A stretch of DNA of 64,000 nucleotides from JABWAJ01 sp038323375. Lineage in GTDB: Bacteria > Bacteroidota > Bacteroidia > Chitinophagales > Saprospiraceae. Both the position numbers and the translations under genes were made by a program. Where the stretch lies: positions 1 to 64,000 of the forward strand of contig JBBQGV010000003.1 of assembly GCA_038323375.1 (NCBI GenBank), given 5' to 3'. Under the pieces are notes generated by a model, which had not been told where the DNA came from, ran no database searches, and worked only from the letters and a program-made list of their open reading frames with translations. Positions 60,656 to 64,000 of the stretch are shown in pieces (the first letter of the stretch is position 1; every line of letters begins with the position of its first letter).

Positions 60656-60770
60656 AAAATTGAGACAACACCTGCCGCTTTAGGGGGCGAGATGTCGCCT
60701 CAATTTTTGCGACTCGGGAACCGGTTTTTTGAGATGTCATCTGCCTCTGGAAATGACACCTAAAAAACCT
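60656..60770. repeat. composite inverted repeat, copy 2 of the AAAATTGAGA family
   Basis: AAAATTGAGACAACACCTGCC pairs partly with GATGTCGCCTCAATTTTT, and TTTTTTGAGATGTCATCTGCC follows, in the order seen (reversed) at 47441-47572. It lies 14 bp after the 60536-60642 element; together the three repeats fill the 313-bp gap 60471-60783. Confidence 0.58.
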
Positions 60771-60783
60771 AAATAAATGATAT

Positions 60784-61152
60784 TTGAGCAACTACTTCAT
60801 CAACAGAATCCGCAGCTTCAGATACGCTTTCAATGGGCTTGCTGAACTCGTTGGGAATGAGCCTAATATGCGCATCCATTTAGTGGCAATGTGCGTGGTG
60901 CTTTTTGCCGGAGCATGGTTCGCCATTACCCCGGCAGAATGGGTCATGATTGTCCTGAGTATCGTCATCGTGATTGGAGGAGAGGCCATGAACACCGCCA
61001 TTGAACACTTGGCAGACGTTGTTTCCCCCGGATTTCACCCGTTAGTCAAAAAAGCGAAAGACGTTGCCGCAGCTGCTGTTTTCCTGCTCGCACTCGGCGC
61101 TGCCTTGGTCGGCACGATAATTTTCCTGCCCAGAATAATCGCCTTGTTTTAA
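60784..61152 (+). CDS. diacylglycerol kinase family protein (undecaprenol kinase-like)
   Basis: A 122-aa, three-TM protein from a TTG start; a stop codon lies two codons upstream in frame and no ATG is available. The signature GGEAMNTAIEHLADVVSPGF holds the catalytic Glu and NTAIE motif. The family phosphorylates diacylglycerol or undecaprenol. It could support lipid or undecaprenyl-phosphate recycling. No operon partner. Confidence 0.87.
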   Translation: MSNYFINRIRSFRYAFNGLAELVGNEPNMRIHLVAMCVVLFAGAWFAITPAEWVMIVLSIVIVIGGEAMNTAIEHLADVVSPGFHPLVKKAKDVAAAAVFLLALGAALVGTIIFLPRIIALF

Positions 61153-61353
61153 GCGTTTAGCTTCCTTATCTTGCGCCAAACTACACACGCGCTTACTCCG
61201 TGAACCCGCCCCGGTTATAAAAAGGATTCCATTTCACACATCAATGAGAAAACTACCACGCTGTTCAGGTAACGCCTGCAAGGTTTGCAGCAGTCTGCCT
61301 GACGGTCTTCTTAAATGGAGCTTTGCTATCTGTTTACATCAAATCTCATTGCC

Positions 61354-62832
61354 ATGCAACTACGCTGTTTATTTTCATCCCTCTTCACCGCCTTTGTTTG
61401 TTTTGCGCTAAGCGCCCAGGAACAACTTGGCCTCCGCGTCCACAATTATGCGGGCATTAATGGCGCGCTGCTCAATCCGGCTGCGCCGGCGACATCCCCT
61501 TTTGCCTGGGACCTCAATCTGGCGGAAGGCGCATTTTTTTTCTCGAACAACTACGCATTCATCCGCGATACCCGGGCATTGGATCTCTTAAAAGCGCGGG
61601 ACAACGCCGAGTTTTTTTCGGCGCCCGATTTTGCGGATGATGCTGAATTGCCGGCAAACGGCTTTCTTGTTGATTTTTACGACGACGGGCGCAAGCAGTC
61701 TGCCAACTTGTTGTCGAGCTTCACCGGGCCTTCTTTTTTCTTCCGTATCGGAGAAGCGCACACCCTGGGCCTGATTACCCGCGCCCGTTTTATGGCAACT
61801 GGCAACGGCATATCCGACAACTTCAGCTATTTCATTTATGAAGACCGACCCTTTATGGAGGAGTTCGTCGTGGAGCCTTTCCGCATGGGCTTGATGGGCT
61901 GGTCGGAATTTGGTCTGAACTATACCTATGCTACAGAAACCGGATCCGGCAAGCTGGCTGTTGGTGCCACCCTTCGGTATTTGCAAGGTTACGAAGCCGC
62001 CTACCTGCGCAGCCGGGAAGGGTTCGACCTGACCAAATTACCCGGGCGCACCCTAAGTGGCACGCCGTTTGATTTTGCAGCAGGCTATTCTGATGGCCTG
62101 CTCAGGGGGGAAGATTACGAATTGGTGCGCAATGGCCGGGGCTTTGCTGCCGATCTTGGGGCGACCTACACCATTGGAGAAGAAGAAGGCACCTACGATT
62201 GGAAAATCGGGGTTGCTTTGCTCGATCTTGGCGGCATCCGCTTCAACGGCGCGCAACACCGCGTTCAAACCCTCGATGTGCGCAGCGTAACGGCTGCTGA
62301 TTATGACGACATCCAAAATCCGGAAGACCTTCAGGAAAAACTGCGCGTGTTCAGCTTCCAAACCCTGAGCGATTCTTCCGCTTCGTTGCAGGGCAATGCG
62401 TTCACCATGTCGCTGCCTACCGCATTCAGCCTGCAACTCGACCGGGCATTCAACGAAAAATTTGCGTTGAATGCGACGTATGTTCAGGGCATTCCTTTCG
62501 GCGAGTCCGGGGTGCAACGCGGTGCCTTGCTAGCCCTGACCCCGCATTTTGGCAACCGCTGGTTTGGGGCAGCCCTCCCGGTTTCTCTTTACAACTGGCA
62601 ACAACTGCGGTTGGGCGTGTCGCTGCGCCTTGCTTTTTTTACCATTGGTTCGGATAAAATTGGCAGTATCTTTAGCCGCCGCGATTTTTCGGGCACGGAC
62701 TTCTATTTTGCCATAAAGGTGAACCCTTTTAAAATCCGCAGCAGCGAAAAAGGGCACAAAAAAGGATTCAGCCGTGGCAATGGTAAACGCATGAAGGCCG
62801 GCAATGCTAAAGTGCAGTGTTATGACTGGTAG
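61354..62832 (+). CDS. DUF5723-type exported protein (probable outer-membrane barrel)
   Basis: From the ATG at 61354 (MQLRCLFSSLFTAFVCFALS is a signal peptide) it is 492 aa. The N-terminal LGLRVHNYAGINGALLNPAA and later strand-rich sequence (FAADLGATYTIGEEEGTYDW, GVALLDLGGIRF) resemble the DUF5723/PorV-like outer-membrane proteins of Bacteroidota. A basic tail (KKGFSRGNGKRMKAGNAKV) closes it. The ElaA-like gene overlaps its stop by 11 nt, so they are co-expressed. Confidence 0.75.
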   Translation: MQLRCLFSSLFTAFVCFALSAQEQLGLRVHNYAGINGALLNPAAPATSPFAWDLNLAEGAFFFSNNYAFIRDTRALDLLKARDNAEFFSAPDFADDAELPANGFLVDFYDDGRKQSANLLSSFTGPSFFFRIGEAHTLGLITRARFMATGNGISDNFSYFIYEDRPFMEEFVVEPFRMGLMGWSEFGLNYTYATETGSGKLAVGATLRYLQGYEAAYLRSREGFDLTKLPGRTLSGTPFDFAAGYSDGLLRGEDYELVRNGRGFAADLGATYTIGEEEGTYDWKIGVALLDLGGIRFNGAQHRVQTLDVRSVTAADYDDIQNPEDLQEKLRVFSFQTLSDSSASLQGNAFTMSLPTAFSLQLDRAFNEKFALNATYVQGIPFGESGVQRGALLALTPHFGNRWFGAALPVSLYNWQQLRLGVSLRLAFFTIGSDKIGSIFSRRDFSGTDFYFAIKVNPFKIRSSEKGHKKGFSRGNGKRMKAGNAKVQCYDW

Positions 62833-63304
62833 TGTTTTGCGGTTTACCTGCAAATATTTTGAGGAGCTAACCCTCCATGAGCTTTATGAAATCATGGTAT
62901 TGCGCCAGGTCGTGTTTGCTGTGGAGCAAGATTGCCCTTACTTAGACGCAGACGGCAAAGACCTGAAATGCTGGCACCTGATGGGCCGCAATGAGGCGGG
63001 AAAACTCTTTGCTTATGCCCGGTTATTACCGGAAGGGGTTTCTTATCCCGGTTATGCTTCTATCGGGCGGGTGGTTTCCTCGCCTGAAGCCCGGGGCATG
63101 GGCGCAGGAAGGCAACTCATGCAGGCAGCTATGGCTCAAATGCCCTTGTTGTTTCCAAGCCTGCCCATCCGGATTGGCGCGCAGCAATACTTGATCAAAT
63201 TTTATGAATCTTTTGGTTTTCAAATAGATGGCGAGATGTATTTGGAGGACGGGATTCCGCATGTGGAAATGGTGCGCGAGCATAACGCAGCTATCGGACT
63301 ATAA
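62822..63304 (+). CDS. ElaA-like GNAT acetyltransferase
   Basis: A 160-aa protein of the ElaA group: LYEIMVLRQVVFAVEQDCPY and LDADGKDLKCWHLMGRN near the start, then the acetyl-CoA site VVSSPEARGMGAGRQLM (Q/RxxGxG/A type). The substrate is unknown. The frame opens at 62804, but the ATG at 62822 fits the family. The last codons (HNAAIGL, stop) are written in the GTGTCTG-family repeat that also lies at the end of the convergent WG-repeat gene. Confidence 0.85.
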   Translation: MTGSVLRFTCKYFEELTLHELYEIMVLRQVVFAVEQDCPYLDADGKDLKCWHLMGRNEAGKLFAYARLLPEGVSYPGYASIGRVVSSPEARGMGAGRQLMQAAMAQMPLLFPSLPIRIGAQQYLIKFYESFGFQIDGEMYLEDGIPHVEMVREHNAAIGL

Positions 63305-63314
63305 AGACAGACAC
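63277..63314 (-). repeat. GTGTCTG-family repeat shared by two convergent stop codons
   Basis: On the minus strand GTGTCTGTCTTTATAGTCCG and GATAGCTGCGTTATGCTCG match the copies at 57540 and 60471. It spans the ElaA stop (63302-63304) and touches the WG-repeat gene stop (63314-63316). Confidence 0.62.
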
Positions 63315-64000
63315 TAATTATTCAACCCCCAAACCCAGTTACCTTCGCTGTCGCAATACCCAATTTTATCGCCCTGCTCTACCCGGAAGAGACCCTCGCC
63401 AGCATAGCTAATGAATTCATAATCAGGTTCGGCGATAACCTCGCCTTTAAGGTTGCTGAGGCCGTTGAAACCTTCGATGCGCACTTTGGCGAAACCGTTT
63501 TCAAAACTTTCGATGCGGTCATATTTGGGCGGAATCACTTCGATGCCTTTTTGGTTGATGATGCCCCATTTGCCGTTGATCTGCACCACCGCTACGCCGT
63601 GTTTAAATCCGGTGGCCCGCTCGTAGTAGCCGTCGTAGAGGTTGGCTTCTTCCGTGATGTAATAGAACTGGTAGCTGCTTTCATCGCGCACAAGGCCGCG
63701 GCCTTCGGCAAACAGGAGGAGGCGGTCAATGCTGGGCTCAATGATCACCTGGCCGTTGCGGTCAATGACGCCGGCTTTTCGCATGCCTTTGTACACCACC
63801 GCCTTGCCGTCTTTAAAATCGAGGCAGCGCGAATATTCCAGCGGAATAATTTCTTTACCGGAAGGGTCAATATAGCCGCAAAGTCCGTTTTTCTGTACCA
63901 CGGCCCGGCCTTCCGAAAAACCGGAGACTTTAGGATAGACACAAGGGATGACCAGCTTACCGGTCGTATCTATAAACCCGAATAGGTCTTTATTCTGCAC
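63314..64000 (-). CDS. WG-repeat protein, partial at window edge
   Basis: At least 228 aa, cut at its 5' end by the window edge. It is a chain of WG/KWG-type repeats: LFGFIDTTGKLVIPCVYPKV, LCGYIDPSGKEIIPLEYSRC, KAGVIDRNGQVIIEPSIDRL, KWGIINQKGIEVIPPKYDRI and GLSNLKGEVIAEPDYEFISY. Such repeats are common in Bacteroidota and have no settled role. The stop codon lies within a GTGTCTG-family repeat. The N-terminus, including any signal peptide, is missing. Confidence 0.85.
   Translation of the reverse strand: MQNKDLFGFIDTTGKLVIPCVYPKVSGFSEGRAVVQKNGLCGYIDPSGKEIIPLEYSRCLDFKDGKAVVYKGMRKAGVIDRNGQVIIEPSIDRLLLFAEGRGLVRDESSYQFYYITEEANLYDGYYERATGFKHGVAVVQINGKWGIINQKGIEVIPPKYDRIESFENGFAKVRIEGFNGLSNLKGEVIAEPDYEFISYAGEGLFRVEQGDKIGYCDSEGNWVWGLNN

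Overview
The window is chromosomal DNA of a Bacteroidota species, most likely a Saprospiria/Lewinella-type gliding bacterium; the lineage is inferred from gene content only. Signs: several secreted proteins end in type IX secretion (T9SS) type A sorting domains, one protease carries a '3-coathanger stack'-like segment, many lipoproteins have short lipoboxes, promoters fit the Bacteroidota TTTG/N19/TAnnTTTG pattern, and families such as LVIVD, DUF5723, VTC, YbbR and DUF1573 are present. No rRNA or tRNA was seen; the one clear RNA gene is a small SRP RNA at 32704-32796 (minus).

Layout. 0-9.5 kb: class III CoA-transferase, Fe3+-type binding lipoprotein, M1 peptidase, two glycosyltransferases running into ribB, VTC-domain protein, and a Sua5/YrdC protein facing them. 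9.5-17.5 kb: MoxR/chelatase-type AAA+ ATPase, a lipoprotein pair, a decayed xisH-xisI pair, dapB, mutS, ferredoxin and a tiny orphan antitoxin-like gene. 17.6-21.9 kb: a minus-strand block of ECF sigma factor, a TM plus beta-barrel protein overlapping it, and two exported proteins. 22-30.7 kb: T9SS esterase, a 500-bp gap with a candidate sigma-54 promoter and a structured leader in front of a one-TM mini-protein, DUF819 transporter, an unusual double-AAA+ ATPase, and a T9SS FG-GAP protein. 30.8-44.3 kb: dinB, transaldolase, SRP RNA, sigma/anti-sigma, sdaA, a frameshifted RHH-type gene, oligopeptidase B, MATE exporter, aroK, DUF1573, yajC and ybbR. 44.3-64 kb: dnaG, aminotransferase V, T9SS serine protease, tail-fibre-like protein, HNH endonuclease, TPM protein, recF-DUF721-lysS, PLP decarboxylase, diacylglycerol kinase, DUF5723 protein, ElaA acetyltransferase, and a WG-repeat protein cut by the window edge.

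Most genes are housekeeping (riboflavin, lysine and shikimate pathways, mismatch repair, replication, SRP, Sec accessory) mixed with surface and secreted proteins. The notable layer is intergenic: at least four families of short palindromic or inverted-repeat elements, a 25-bp minisatellite and several hairpins, concentrated in 47-64 kb and often touching stop codons. Four genes are broken by single-base deletions or nonsense changes (xisH, xisI, the RHH-type gene, a small secreted protein); three are defence- or toxin-antitoxin-like and one is a secreted protein.

No complete new multi-gene system is evident. The best candidates for something undescribed are the sigma-54/structured-leader/mini-membrane-protein unit (23605-24217), the Hsp100-like ATPase without Clp_N repeats (25362-27632), and the stop-codon-associated GTGTCTG repeat family.
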